NCBI GenBank assembly: GCA_022705325.1
Contig: JAKJER010000011.1
Location: 1 to 64,000, forward strand
Reading direction: 5' to 3'
Length of the DNA: 64,000 nucleotides
Source of the DNA: Planctomycetota bacterium
GTDB taxonomy: Bacteria; Planctomycetota; Phycisphaerae; SM23-33
A program made the position numbers and the translations under genes. Shown piece after piece: positions 7,766-16,481 of this stretch. Numbering within the stretch: the stretch's first letter is position 1; every line of letters begins with the position of its first letter. Under the pieces are notes generated by a model. That model was not told the DNA's origin, searched no databases, and was given only the letters and a program-made list of their open reading frames with translations.

Positions 7766-10700
7766 TCAGTTCCTTGCGGGGGGGATGCGGAGCAGCCCGT
7801 AGCGGTGGGGCAGGAGCCGGTCGTCGTCCTGCGGCTGGAAGTAGAGCGTGGTTCGCCTCCCGTGGTCGTCCGCGACGGCGCGGAGTTGGAACGACACGAC
7901 ACCCGCCAGCGGTTCCGCCGACAGGCACCGCACCGGCAACGCCAATTCGAGCGTCGTCTGGCCGTCCTCCCGCTGTCCCTGAAGCATGAAGGTCTGGGCC
8001 GCTTCGAGCTGCGCCGTCACGTCCTCACCGCCCGCTTCCAGGCGGGCCCATCGTTTGCCCAGGCTGTCGCACCCGACAACGAGCTGGGTCCAGCCGTCGC
8101 GGTCGCTGTCGATAGCGAGATCCACGCTCCATATCCGTCCGTCGCGCTCGGGCAACTGCAGGGCGAAGATGAGGAAGTCGCCCTGGCTGCGGACCACGTG
8201 AAAGGCAGCCTGGACGGGGCCTCGCGGGCGCTCCCTGCGGTAGGGCGGCTTGTCGTCTCCGGGGGGCGGCGGCGGGAAGACGATCATCGGGCCGTCCACC
8301 TTGGGCGGCTTGAGGGGCTTGGGCAGGTCCTTGCCGGGGGGGGCGGCCTGGGGCGGCGGGGCGGGCAGCGGGATCAACGGCACGGGTGTCTGCGGGCGCC
8401 GGTCTGCCGGCGGTGGCTGGGGTGTGGGCGGCAGCGGGACGCGGGGCGCAGGGGGAGTGGTGGAAGGCCCGGTCCGGCCCGTGGGCTCCAGGTCGAGCAT
8501 CCGCGCGATGTCGGCGCGGCGCTTGGCGTCCGCGTCGTCGCCTCCGGCGTGTACGGCGCCTTCGCGCCGCACGGGCAGGTCGTCGAGGTCGTCGCGCGGC
8601 GCGGACGGAGAGGCCGGCAAGGTGGCGCCCGTGCGCCGCGGGCCCGGCGTCTCGCGCGACGCTTCATCCGCCGCGGGCGTCTGCATGTCCGGCAGCTTGC
8701 CCTGGGCGTCCAGCAGGGCGACGGCCGGCGTCTGTGCCCAGACGGGCTCGTCAAGGTGACCGTCGATTCGCCCCGGCTCGGAAGCGAACTGGGCCGAGGC
8801 GTGCCTGTGCAGGGCGGCCTCGCTGGCCGACGGCGGGGCGATGCCGGCTTCGACGCGGGCCAACCGCTGCCACAGCGGATCGTACGCGCCCTCGCAGAGC
8901 TTGCTCAGCAAGTCCATCGCCTCCAGGCCGCGCCCGGCGGCCGTGTACACCTTGGCTTGGAGGAACCTGCCCGGCGCCGTCCGCGTCCAGGCCGACAGGT
9001 CGTCCAGGCGTTTGACGGCGCGGGCGAGCTCGGCCCGGCGATCCGCGGGGCGCAGCAGCTCGCGGCGGGCGGCCCGCCACTCGGCCGAAAACTCCTGGGC
9101 CAGCCGGTCCGCCGCCATCCGCCGACGAAGCGGGTGGGCGACGCCGAGCTTCTCGAACAACTCCCACGCCTGGTCGGCCGGGACGATCTTGCCCTGCCGG
9201 AGCATCCGCAGGTACAGCAGCAGGGCGCGGTCGGCTGCCAGCGAGGCCGCGCCGGGATGCCGCTCGGCGGCGCTGGCGATCAGGCCCAGTGCGACGCTTT
9301 CGCGATCGCCGCCAGCCGCCAGACGGAGCGTCAGTCCGCCGGCCAGGTCCAGCAGGTCCTGCTCCGGCGCGTCCACCGCCAGCGACGCGTCTGCCAGGCC
9401 GCGGGTGAACAGCGTGCCCAGTCGCTGGTCGCTCTCGCAGCGGTAAGCGCTGAACAGGCCCGGGCGATCGGCCGGGCCGGTCCACGGGAGTTGCCAGAGG
9501 GCCTCCTGGGCCAGCAGTTCGATGGTGGTGTTTCGTCCGGCCGGCATGGCGGGCCCGGAGACCCACGCGTCGGCGCGGGCGCGATCGATCCGAGGGGCGT
9601 CGTCCCGGAAAAGGGGAGTCTGCTGGTTCTCCTCGAAGCCGACGACGGTGCGCCGGACGACGTGTGGCGCCAAGCCCACCGCCAGCAGCTCTCGATGAGC
9701 GTCCGCTTGCGCGGCCAGGCGGGCGGCCTGCCGGGCCAGGCGGGCGACAAGGCGGTTCTCGGCATCCACGCCCTTGGGCCCCTCGCCGTCGGGTCCGACG
9801 GCCAGCACAAGCGGGCGATAGAGGCGGATGGCCGCGGAGAGCTGGCGGAGCAGTTCATCCTGGGCGGGTGCATCGAGCCGCTGCGACCATCGTCCGAGTA
9901 GATCGGCCTCGCGGAGACCTTCGGCGTTGCCCGCCGCGACGACGGAGGGGAAGTCGTCGAGGACGCAGGCGGCTGCGGCCCCGGCCTGGATGGCCGCGGC
10001 GCGAAGGTGCTGGGAACCTGGGGCGCCGCCCAGGGCGTCGGTGTCGGTGGCGAAGACGACGGCGACTTCGAGCCCGGCCAGGGCGTGGGCCGTCAGGGCG
10101 GGGAAGATCGAACGGTCTCCGGCAGCCGCCACGAAGAGCACGTCGCAGCGCGTCTTGCCCAGCACGCTCGTCCAGGAGCGTCCGCCATCGGTGCTGCGCC
10201 AGACGTGGCCCGCGTCTCCGCAGGCCAGCAGCGCGGCGTCCGCGCCGGCGCCCACGTGGAGCATCGCGCGCAGGGCCCCGCCGGCGGGGGCCGGGCGACG
10301 CTGCCAGGTCGCGCCGCGATTGTCGCTGTAGAGGATCGCGCCCGTGAGCCCGCCGCCCACCCAGACCTGCGCGGGCGGGGCGACGGCGACCGCCTCGAAG
10401 TCCGCCAGGCGCCGCGTGCCCGCAGGCAGGGGCAGGCTGGCCAGCCGCCAGGGCCGACCCGGTTCCTGCGAGGCCAGCACCGTGCCGGCTTGCCCGGCGG
10501 CGAAGGCGCTGCGTTCGTCCAGCATCGCCGCCGCCAGCAGGGCGGACTTGGCCGGCGCCTCCGCCGGGTGGATGGACGGCTCGGCCAGGTTGCGAAGGCT
10601 CACGATCCGCTGGTCCTGGCCGACCACGTAACCGTAGCGGGCGGCGAGGAAGCCCCCGCCGCAGACGTAGCCGGCCGACGAGACGTTCAGCGGCTGCCAG

Positions 10701-11695
10701 GTCCTGCCCGCGGTGACGCTGCGCCAGATGCCGCCCGGGCAGGCGGGCGAGGCCTGCCCGAAGGCGAGGATGGCGTCGCGGATGGCGGCCCCGCCGTAGA
10801 GCCAGCCCGTCGGCGGACCGGGCAGCGGGCGGAACCGTTCGCCGTCGTCGCTGCGGAGGATGACGCTCTGGCCCAGGCCCTCCGGTTGGCCGGCGACGGC
10901 CCGGCCTCCGAATACGTACACGCGCGGCGGGTCGAGATAGACCTGCTGGAAGTTCGCGGTAAGCGGCGAGCGGATGCGGCGCCAGGTGAGGCCGGCGTCG
11001 TCGCTGCGGAGGATCAGTCCGCGGTCGCCGACGGCCCACACCTGCTTGCCCGCGGCGGCCAGGTGACGCAGCGCCGCCGACGCGCCGATCACCGGCGCCG
11101 GTTCGTCGGCGGGCGCGGTGGCGGCGACGGGCTCGGCCGGTCGGCCGGCCAGGCGGGCGGCGAACTGAACCTGTCGCGCCAGCTTGTCCAGTTCGGCAAC
11201 CCCGGTGATGACGGCCTGGGCGTATTCCTGGCGGCGCAGGGCGGGTTGAACGTGCTGGGCGAGGATGTCGCGGCAGGCGGCGCGGGACTTGTCGTCCCAG
11301 TTGGCGGGCGGCTCGATCCACGCCAGGCCGTCCAGGCGGGCCACCAGCAGCAGCACCAGCGGCGGCGGGGCCTCCGTGCGGGCGGGGGCGGTCGAGGGGC
11401 GACCGGGGGCCCACTGCGCGTACAGCCGGCGGGTGAAGGCCTCGATGGTCTCGGCCGATCCGCCGTAGTCGGACTTGGACTCGATGGTCACCACCGCGAT
11501 CGCGGCGGCGGTTTCCTCGCGGAGTGCCTGGGCGGCCTTGCGAAGGGCGAGGGCCTGCTCGGCGGAGAGCACCTGGGCCACGTCGCGGACGGCCGCCTGC
11601 CCCGGGTCGGCCAGCGGGATGTCGCGCGCGGAAGCCAGCCCGGCCAACAGGGCCAACGCCGCACCCAGCGAACACCGTTGAAACGCACGCGTCAT
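7766..11695 (-). CDS. TPM domain / beta-propeller / CBM9-like multidomain secreted protein
   Basis: A 1309-residue protein with a signal peptide ending near GLASA. Residues ~30-190 match the TPM domain (VAQVLSAEQALALRKAAQAL, AAIAVVTIESKSDYGG). Residues ~210-520 carry at least five Asp-box/BNR motifs such as RSDDAGLTWRRI and RSTDGGRSWTSV, as in YCF48-like propellers. A middle region of about 430 residues has no family I can name. From about 960 on, a CBM9-like beta-sandwich is split by a Pro-rich linker at ~1070-1155; its second half contains WSVDLAIDSDRDGWTQ. The combination suggests an envelope protein that binds a glycan or cofactor, but its function is unknown. It is convergent with the PEP-CTERM gene (13 bp gap). 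Confidence 0.85.
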   Translation of the reverse strand: MTRAFQRCSLGAALALLAGLASARDIPLADPGQAAVRDVAQVLSAEQALALRKAAQALREETAAAIAVVTIESKSDYGGSAETIEAFTRRLYAQWAPGRPSTAPARTEAPPPLVLLLVARLDGLAWIEPPANWDDKSRAACRDILAQHVQPALRRQEYAQAVITGVAELDKLARQVQFAARLAGRPAEPVAATAPADEPAPVIGASAALRHLAAAGKQVWAVGDRGLILRSDDAGLTWRRIRSPLTANFQQVYLDPPRVYVFGGRAVAGQPEGLGQSVILRSDDGERFRPLPGPPTGWLYGGAAIRDAILAFGQASPACPGGIWRSVTAGRTWQPLNVSSAGYVCGGGFLAARYGYVVGQDQRIVSLRNLAEPSIHPAEAPAKSALLAAAMLDERSAFAAGQAGTVLASQEPGRPWRLASLPLPAGTRRLADFEAVAVAPPAQVWVGGGLTGAILYSDNRGATWQRRPAPAGGALRAMLHVGAGADAALLACGDAGHVWRSTDGGRSWTSVLGKTRCDVLFVAAAGDRSIFPALTAHALAGLEVAVVFATDTDALGGAPGSQHLRAAAIQAGAAAACVLDDFPSVVAAGNAEGLREADLLGRWSQRLDAPAQDELLRQLSAAIRLYRPLVLAVGPDGEGPKGVDAENRLVARLARQAARLAAQADAHRELLAVGLAPHVVRRTVVGFEENQQTPLFRDDAPRIDRARADAWVSGPAMPAGRNTTIELLAQEALWQLPWTGPADRPGLFSAYRCESDQRLGTLFTRGLADASLAVDAPEQDLLDLAGGLTLRLAAGGDRESVALGLIASAAERHPGAASLAADRALLLYLRMLRQGKIVPADQAWELFEKLGVAHPLRRRMAADRLAQEFSAEWRAARRELLRPADRRAELARAVKRLDDLSAWTRTAPGRFLQAKVYTAAGRGLEAMDLLSKLCEGAYDPLWQRLARVEAGIAPPSASEAALHRHASAQFASEPGRIDGHLDEPVWAQTPAVALLDAQGKLPDMQTPAADEASRETPGPRRTGATLPASPSAPRDDLDDLPVRREGAVHAGGDDADAKRRADIARMLDLEPTGRTGPSTTPPAPRVPLPPTPQPPPADRRPQTPVPLIPLPAPPPQAAPPGKDLPKPLKPPKVDGPMIVFPPPPPGDDKPPYRRERPRGPVQAAFHVVRSQGDFLIFALQLPERDGRIWSVDLAIDSDRDGWTQLVVGCDSLGKRWARLEAGGEDVTAQLEAAQTFMLQGQREDGQTTLELALPVRCLSAEPLAGVVSFQLRAVADDHGRRTTLYFQPQDDDRLLPHRYGLLRIPPARN

Positions 11696-11832
11696 CGCCC
11701 CTCAGCCTAGCGTTGCCTCCGCAGCCAGACAACAGGATTTGGCTCACCAGGGCGTCGCGAAGGAGTCCGCTCCGGCCCCGTCGGGAAGGTAGACGCTTGA
11801 TTCCCAAGGCCCCTGTGGGTCTCATAGCTGCC

Positions 11833-12834
11833 ATGCCGGAGTCGGGCAGACATCTTGTCGTCCTCACCCGCGAGCGGGCCAGCGCGTCGTTCCGTCAGCG
11901 GGTAGAGCCGTACCTGAGCGCGCTGGCGGAGGCGGGCGTCGCGTGCGAGGTGGTCGAACTGGGCGACAGCCTGCTGGCTCGCTCGCGCCAGCTTGCCCGC
12001 GTGGGGCGGTCGGCGGTGTGGTTGCAGCGGAAGACGCTCACCGCGTGGGACGCCTGGATGCTCGGGCCGCAGGCCCGAGTGATCTACGACTTCGACGACG
12101 CGGTGATGTTCCAGGCCCGCCGCAGCGAGGACGGCCCGCACCCGGGCCGGAAGCGGCGCTTCGCGCGAACGGTGCGGCGCAGCCGGCTGGTGCTGGCGGG
12201 CAACGAGATCCTGGCCGACCACGCCCGCGAGGCGGGGGCGGCGGGGCAGGTCGCGGTCGTGCCGACCGGGCTGGACGCGTCTCGCTTCGCGCCGAAGGCC
12301 GACCGTGCAGCCGGCGGCAGGTTGCGGCTGGTGTGGATCGGCTCGCGGAGCACGCTCAAGCAGGTCGAGCGGCTGAGGGAGGTGCTGGAGGCGCTGCCCG
12401 CGCGAGTGCCGGGCGTGAGCCTGCGGATCATCGCCGACGCCGGGCTCGATGTCGCCGGCCTGGCGGTGGAGAACGTGGCCTGGAGCTACGAGGCCGAGGC
12501 CCGGCTGCTGAGCGAGTGCGACGTGGGCATCGCACCGCTGCCCGAGACGAACTTCACCCGCGGCAAGTGCGGGTTCAAGATCCTCCAGTACATGGCCGCC
12601 GGCCTGCCCGTGGTGGCCAGCCCGGTGGGCGTGCAGAGCGACATCGTCCGCGAGGGCGAGAGCGGCTTCTGCGCCGCGACGACGGAGCAGTGGCTGGACG
12701 CGATCGCCAAACTCGCCGCCGACGTGGATCTTCGCCGCCGCATGGGCGCCGCCGGCCGCCAACGCGTCGAGCGGGAGTTCGACTTCAAGGTCCTGAGGCC
12801 CCGGGTGTGCGAGCTGGTCCTTGGCGTGCTGTGA
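11833..12834 (+). CDS. Family 4-type glycosyltransferase
   Basis: The 333-residue protein has the GT-B architecture: an N-terminal half starting RHLVVLTRERASASFRQRV and a C-terminal nucleotide-sugar-binding half with LRLVWIGSRSTLKQ, VGIAPLPETNFTRGK, FKILQYMAAGLPVVASPVG and REGESGF. In GT4 enzymes the loop before AxGLPVV carries an EX7E pair; here those positions read Lys and Gln, so the donor site is unusual. The start is uncertain: ATG 11833 has no ribosome-binding site but TTGATT (11797-11802) and TCTCAT (11820-11825) could give a leaderless message, while TTG 11797 has GGAAGGT upstream. It is divergent from the TPM fusion gene. Acceptor and product are unknown. Confidence 0.82.
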   Translation: MPESGRHLVVLTRERASASFRQRVEPYLSALAEAGVACEVVELGDSLLARSRQLARVGRSAVWLQRKTLTAWDAWMLGPQARVIYDFDDAVMFQARRSEDGPHPGRKRRFARTVRRSRLVLAGNEILADHAREAGAAGQVAVVPTGLDASRFAPKADRAAGGRLRLVWIGSRSTLKQVERLREVLEALPARVPGVSLRIIADAGLDVAGLAVENVAWSYEAEARLLSECDVGIAPLPETNFTRGKCGFKILQYMAAGLPVVASPVGVQSDIVREGESGFCAATTEQWLDAIAKLAADVDLRRRMGAAGRQRVEREFDFKVLRPRVCELVLGVL

Positions 12835-12904
12835 GGGGGGTGCGTTCCGCCGAGGTGGTAGTCCTGTAACGCCGGCTGACCGCAAGTTCGATTCGGTCCG
12901 CGCC

Positions 12905-15322
12905 TCACTTCACCTTCCACTCCAGCAGTCCGCCGGACCATTTCTCCTGGAGTTGAACCTCCAGGCGGAGGGTGCGGGTGGTGACGGGCTCGAAGGCGAC
13001 GGAGTTGTAGCGGTCGAGGTCGAGGCCGTAGCGGGCGTCCTTCAGGCGGACGGGCTTCCACTGGTCGCCGTCGCGGTAGAGCAGCCGCCAACTCGCCGGC
13101 ACGCGGCAGCCGCCGGTGGCGCGGTCGTCGAACCAGTAGACGGCGGATGAAGAGAGGTTCACCGCTTCGGGCCAGTCGTATTGGACCCATTCCTTCGTGC
13201 CCTTGTGGTTCCACCAGGTCAGGCACGGGGGCGTGAGGTCGTGCGAGTTGGGCGGCTCGATCGAGTCGTTGGCGGCGTCAATCGTGTCGGCGTGCCAGCA
13301 GTGCGAGGCGGTGACGGCTGCCCGGCCGGCGAGCGTGAGCGGAGGCAGGGGCTGGGCCCGTTCGGATGTGCGGGGCAGCCACACGGCCATCGGCCCGGGG
13401 CCGCGATGGTTCCAGGCGTAGTAGGGCACGGCCGTCAGTTCGACCGGTGCGGTCGCGAGTTTGCCGTCGTCGCCGCGGTGGACGGCCTGGCCCCGGGCGC
13501 GGAGCACGGTCAGGCCGCCCAGCAGGTCGCTGCGATGCTCGGCCCGCAGCGGTGCATCATCCGGCAGGACGAGATGGAGGCACTTTCCGCCGTGGTCGGC
13601 CCCTTCGAGGCAGTAGACAATCGGCCCGCGCTGGAGTGCGACCTTGCCGGCATCCTCCTTGACCGCGTCGTGGGCGAGCACGCGGCGGACGGGCATGGGC
13701 AGATCGAGTTGAATCCTGTCGCCGGCGTTCCAGCGGCGGCGCAGCAGGGCGAAGCCCTTTTCCATCGCGAGGGGAGCGGGCCGGCCGTTTACCTTCAGCG
13801 CGACCCGCGGGGCCGCAGCACCCGTATCCACGTAGCGGTACAGGTCGCCGGGCACGGGTTGGCCAAGCGCCCAGCCCGGGACGCGGACGCGAAGGGTGAA
13901 CTCTGCCGGCTCGCCGCCGGGGTCGACGCTGATCTTCACGCGCCCGTCCCACGGATACTTCGTCTCCTGCGTCAACGTCAGCTTTCGCGAGCCGACGGGC
14001 AACTCGGCCCGTCCGGCCGCGAAGAGATTCACGTAGACGGAGTCATCCGTGGTCGCGTAGAGCAGGCCGGGCGCCTGCGGGATGACCCGCACGAGATTGA
14101 CCGGGCAGCAGGGGCAGCCGAACCAGCCGACGCGCCGGTTGGCGCCGTGGTTGAACCGGCGGCGCCCGTCGGCCTGGAGCGGGTTGGGGTAGAAGAACTT
14201 GTCGCCCGAAAGGTCAAGACCGGCCAGCACGCCGTTGTACAGGGCGCGTTCGAGGACGTCGAGAAAGCGGGCCTCGCCGGTGGCCAGGAACAGCCGGTGG
14301 TTCCACAGGACGTGGGCGATCGCAGCGCAGGTCTCGGCGTAGGCGGAGGCGTTGGGCAGGTCATAGTCGGCGCCGAAGGCCTCGCCGCGGGGCAGGCCGA
14401 TCCCGCCGGTGAGGTACATCTTCCGCTCGACCACGGATCGCCACTTGGCCAGCACGAGTTCCATGAGTTCGGCATCGGCGGCGAGGGCGGCCACGTCGGT
14501 GGCGGCGGCGTAGAGATAGACGGCCGCCACCGCGTGCCCCCGTGCCTCGCCGTCGGCAAGGAAGGGCCGGCCGCCGGACCAGGCGCGGCTGGCCAGGCGG
14601 CGAGCGTTGCGGACGTAGCGTGCGGCGGCGTCGAGGTACTTCCGCTCGCCGGTCGCCTGGTAGAGCTTGACCAGACCCAGTTCGATCTCCGGGTGGCCCG
14701 AGATCTGTTCGAGCTTGCCCTCGGCCTGCACGCGGACGATCAGGTCGGCGGCGCGGCGGGCGGCCTGGAGGTACTCGGTCCGTCCGGTCGCGCGGTGGTG
14801 GGCGACGGCCGACTCCAGGAGGTGGCCGATGCTGTATGACTCGCAGGTGCGGGTGGTCTCGTCGGTGAAGCGGGCGTATCGCGGCTCGGCGATCTGGATG
14901 TGGGGGAAGAGATAGCCGTCGTCGGCCTGGGCGGCGACGATATGTGCGACGATCTCCTCCATCCGCTTCTCGAGGGCCGGGTCCGGGTGCGTGCGGAGGC
15001 TGTGCGCGATGCCCTCGATGGTCTTGTAGACGTCGCTGTCGCCCCACATGTAGCCGCGGTACTTCTGCTGGGTCCTGCCGGCCAGGATGGCGAAGGCCGC
15101 GGTCGAGCCGGTGGCGTCAAGATGCGTGAGGTTGCCCGGGATGGTGGCGGCGCGGTTGGCCGCCAGGCGCGGGGCCCAGAAGGCGTCGGTGAGGGTGACG
15201 GCGGAGTAATCGGCAGGGCGGATGGCGTAGCCGTCGGGCGGCCGATCACCGGCCCGAGCCGGCGCCGCAAATAACGCCAGCAGTGCGAAGGCTGCGAGGC
15301 GAGCGGGCACGCGGGCCTTCAT
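12905..15322 (-). CDS. Secreted GH127-like beta-L-arabinofuranosidase (DUF1680)
   Basis: The 805-residue protein has a signal peptide and an (alpha/alpha)6-barrel of the DUF1680/GH127 family, which hydrolyses beta-L-arabinofuranosides. The zinc-thiolate site of that family is visible as GCPCCPVN at about residues 402-408, where the second cysteine of the CC pair region acts as nucleophile in characterised enzymes, together with the glutamate in LERALYNGVLAG. Beta-sandwich domains follow, ending in a region like an F5/8-type or CBM module (TLRLEVQLQEKWSGG). Its ATG is 7 bases past the stop of the upstream prenyltransferase-repeat gene, so the two are probably co-transcribed. Exact glycosidic specificity is not predictable. 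Confidence 0.88.
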   Translation of the reverse strand: MKARVPARLAAFALLALFAAPARAGDRPPDGYAIRPADYSAVTLTDAFWAPRLAANRAATIPGNLTHLDATGSTAAFAILAGRTQQKYRGYMWGDSDVYKTIEGIAHSLRTHPDPALEKRMEEIVAHIVAAQADDGYLFPHIQIAEPRYARFTDETTRTCESYSIGHLLESAVAHHRATGRTEYLQAARRAADLIVRVQAEGKLEQISGHPEIELGLVKLYQATGERKYLDAAARYVRNARRLASRAWSGGRPFLADGEARGHAVAAVYLYAAATDVAALAADAELMELVLAKWRSVVERKMYLTGGIGLPRGEAFGADYDLPNASAYAETCAAIAHVLWNHRLFLATGEARFLDVLERALYNGVLAGLDLSGDKFFYPNPLQADGRRRFNHGANRRVGWFGCPCCPVNLVRVIPQAPGLLYATTDDSVYVNLFAAGRAELPVGSRKLTLTQETKYPWDGRVKISVDPGGEPAEFTLRVRVPGWALGQPVPGDLYRYVDTGAAAPRVALKVNGRPAPLAMEKGFALLRRRWNAGDRIQLDLPMPVRRVLAHDAVKEDAGKVALQRGPIVYCLEGADHGGKCLHLVLPDDAPLRAEHRSDLLGGLTVLRARGQAVHRGDDGKLATAPVELTAVPYYAWNHRGPGPMAVWLPRTSERAQPLPPLTLAGRAAVTASHCWHADTIDAANDSIEPPNSHDLTPPCLTWWNHKGTKEWVQYDWPEAVNLSSSAVYWFDDRATGGCRVPASWRLLYRDGDQWKPVRLKDARYGLDLDRYNSVAFEPVTTRTLRLEVQLQEKWSGGLLEWKVK

Positions 15323-15329
15323 GGGGCCC

Positions 15330-16406
15330 TCATCGCTGGTAGATCGGCAATTGCCGGTAGGACACGCTCAGCGAGAGGATCGCCATGGCCGTGGAGTACA
15401 CCCCGCCCGCGCGGGCCTCGTTTCCGCCGCCCTGGGGCCAGGAGCCGTCGTCCTTCTGGACCTTGAGCATCATGCCGTACATGTGCTGAGCCCACTCGGT
15501 CCAGTCCTCTCCGCCAAGCTGGAACATGCCCTGCGAGGCGTAGTACAGTCCGTAGTAGAAGTGGTTCTCGCCGATGGTGCGAGGCAGGTGCTCGCGGATG
15601 TACTTGCCCGCGCCCGTGCAGGCCTGGTCGCGGTGGCGCCCGCAAAGCTCCAGGCACAGCAGGGCCACGCCCGTGCGGGCCAGGCCCGAGCCCTGCCCGG
15701 GCTGGTAGCAGAACCCGCCGTCGCGATAGCGGCACTTCATGACGTAGCGGACGGCCTTCTCGATGGCCTCGATCGGCACGGGGGCCCCGTTGTTGCGGCA
15801 GGAACGCAGGGCCATCAACACCCAGCCGGTGACGGAAATGTCGCTGTCGTTGCTGGTCATCTGATATCGCCAGCCGCCGGCGTGGTTGTCGGGCTTGTGG
15901 ATGGCCTGGGCGGCCAGGATGACTTTGACGGCCTTGGGCAGGGCCTGGTCGATCTTCTTCTGCCTCTCGGGGTCGACCATGCCGGAACACTCGGCCAGCA
16001 GCAGGGTGCAGATGCCATGGTTGTACATCGCGCCGTGGGAGTTGCCCGAGCGGACCATCAACCCGGTTTCGCCGTGCTGCTGCTTGAGGATGTAGTCGAT
16101 GCCCTTGTTGAGCAGCTCGCCGTAGGGCCCGTTGCCGGGCGTGTGCCCGCGGGCCAGGAAGGCCATGATGGCCAGCCCGTGAATGCCGCTGTTCTCGGGC
16201 ATGCCCGTCTCGAACGAGCCGTCGGGCTTCTGCTTGCGGGCGAGGTACTCCAGGCCCTTGGTGACGGCGGCGTCCAGCGGCTGGGCGAACTTGGCCAGGA
16301 CGGGCGAGTCGACGTCGGCGCTGGCGTCCTGGCAGGCGAGGGCGAGGGCGAAGCAGGCCAGAAGGCCCGCCAGGCAGATTGAGACGGCTGTTCGTTCTGC
16401 ACTCAT
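15330..16406 (-). CDS. Prenyltransferase/squalene-oxidase-repeat (terpenoid-cyclase-like) secreted protein
   Basis: A 358-residue protein with a signal peptide and repeated QxxDGSF/GxW-like motifs (KQKPDGSFETG, AGGWRYQ, YRDGGFCYQPG, KDDGSWPQGGG) typical of the alpha6-alpha6 toroid shared by squalene cyclases and prenyltransferase beta subunits. The DXDD motif needed by squalene-hopene cyclase is not obvious; NDSDIS is the nearest sequence. I therefore think it is a non-cyclase toroid, as is common in planctomycete genomes downstream of MoxR/BatA clusters. The gap to the DUF4175-like gene is 75 bp and to the GH127-like gene 7 bp, so it joins the end of the long operon. Confidence 0.85.
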   Translation of the reverse strand: MSAERTAVSICLAGLLACFALALACQDASADVDSPVLAKFAQPLDAAVTKGLEYLARKQKPDGSFETGMPENSGIHGLAIMAFLARGHTPGNGPYGELLNKGIDYILKQQHGETGLMVRSGNSHGAMYNHGICTLLLAECSGMVDPERQKKIDQALPKAVKVILAAQAIHKPDNHAGGWRYQMTSNDSDISVTGWVLMALRSCRNNGAPVPIEAIEKAVRYVMKCRYRDGGFCYQPGQGSGLARTGVALLCLELCGRHRDQACTGAGKYIREHLPRTIGENHFYYGLYYASQGMFQLGGEDWTEWAQHMYGMMLKVQKDDGSWPQGGGNEARAGGVYSTAMAILSLSVSYRQLPIYQR

Positions 16407-16481
16407 GGCTTGGTTCTCAATGGTCGATAATCGGTTCTCTTCCGGCGGCCTTCAGGAAGGCGCCGGCCGGCTTGCGGGGGG

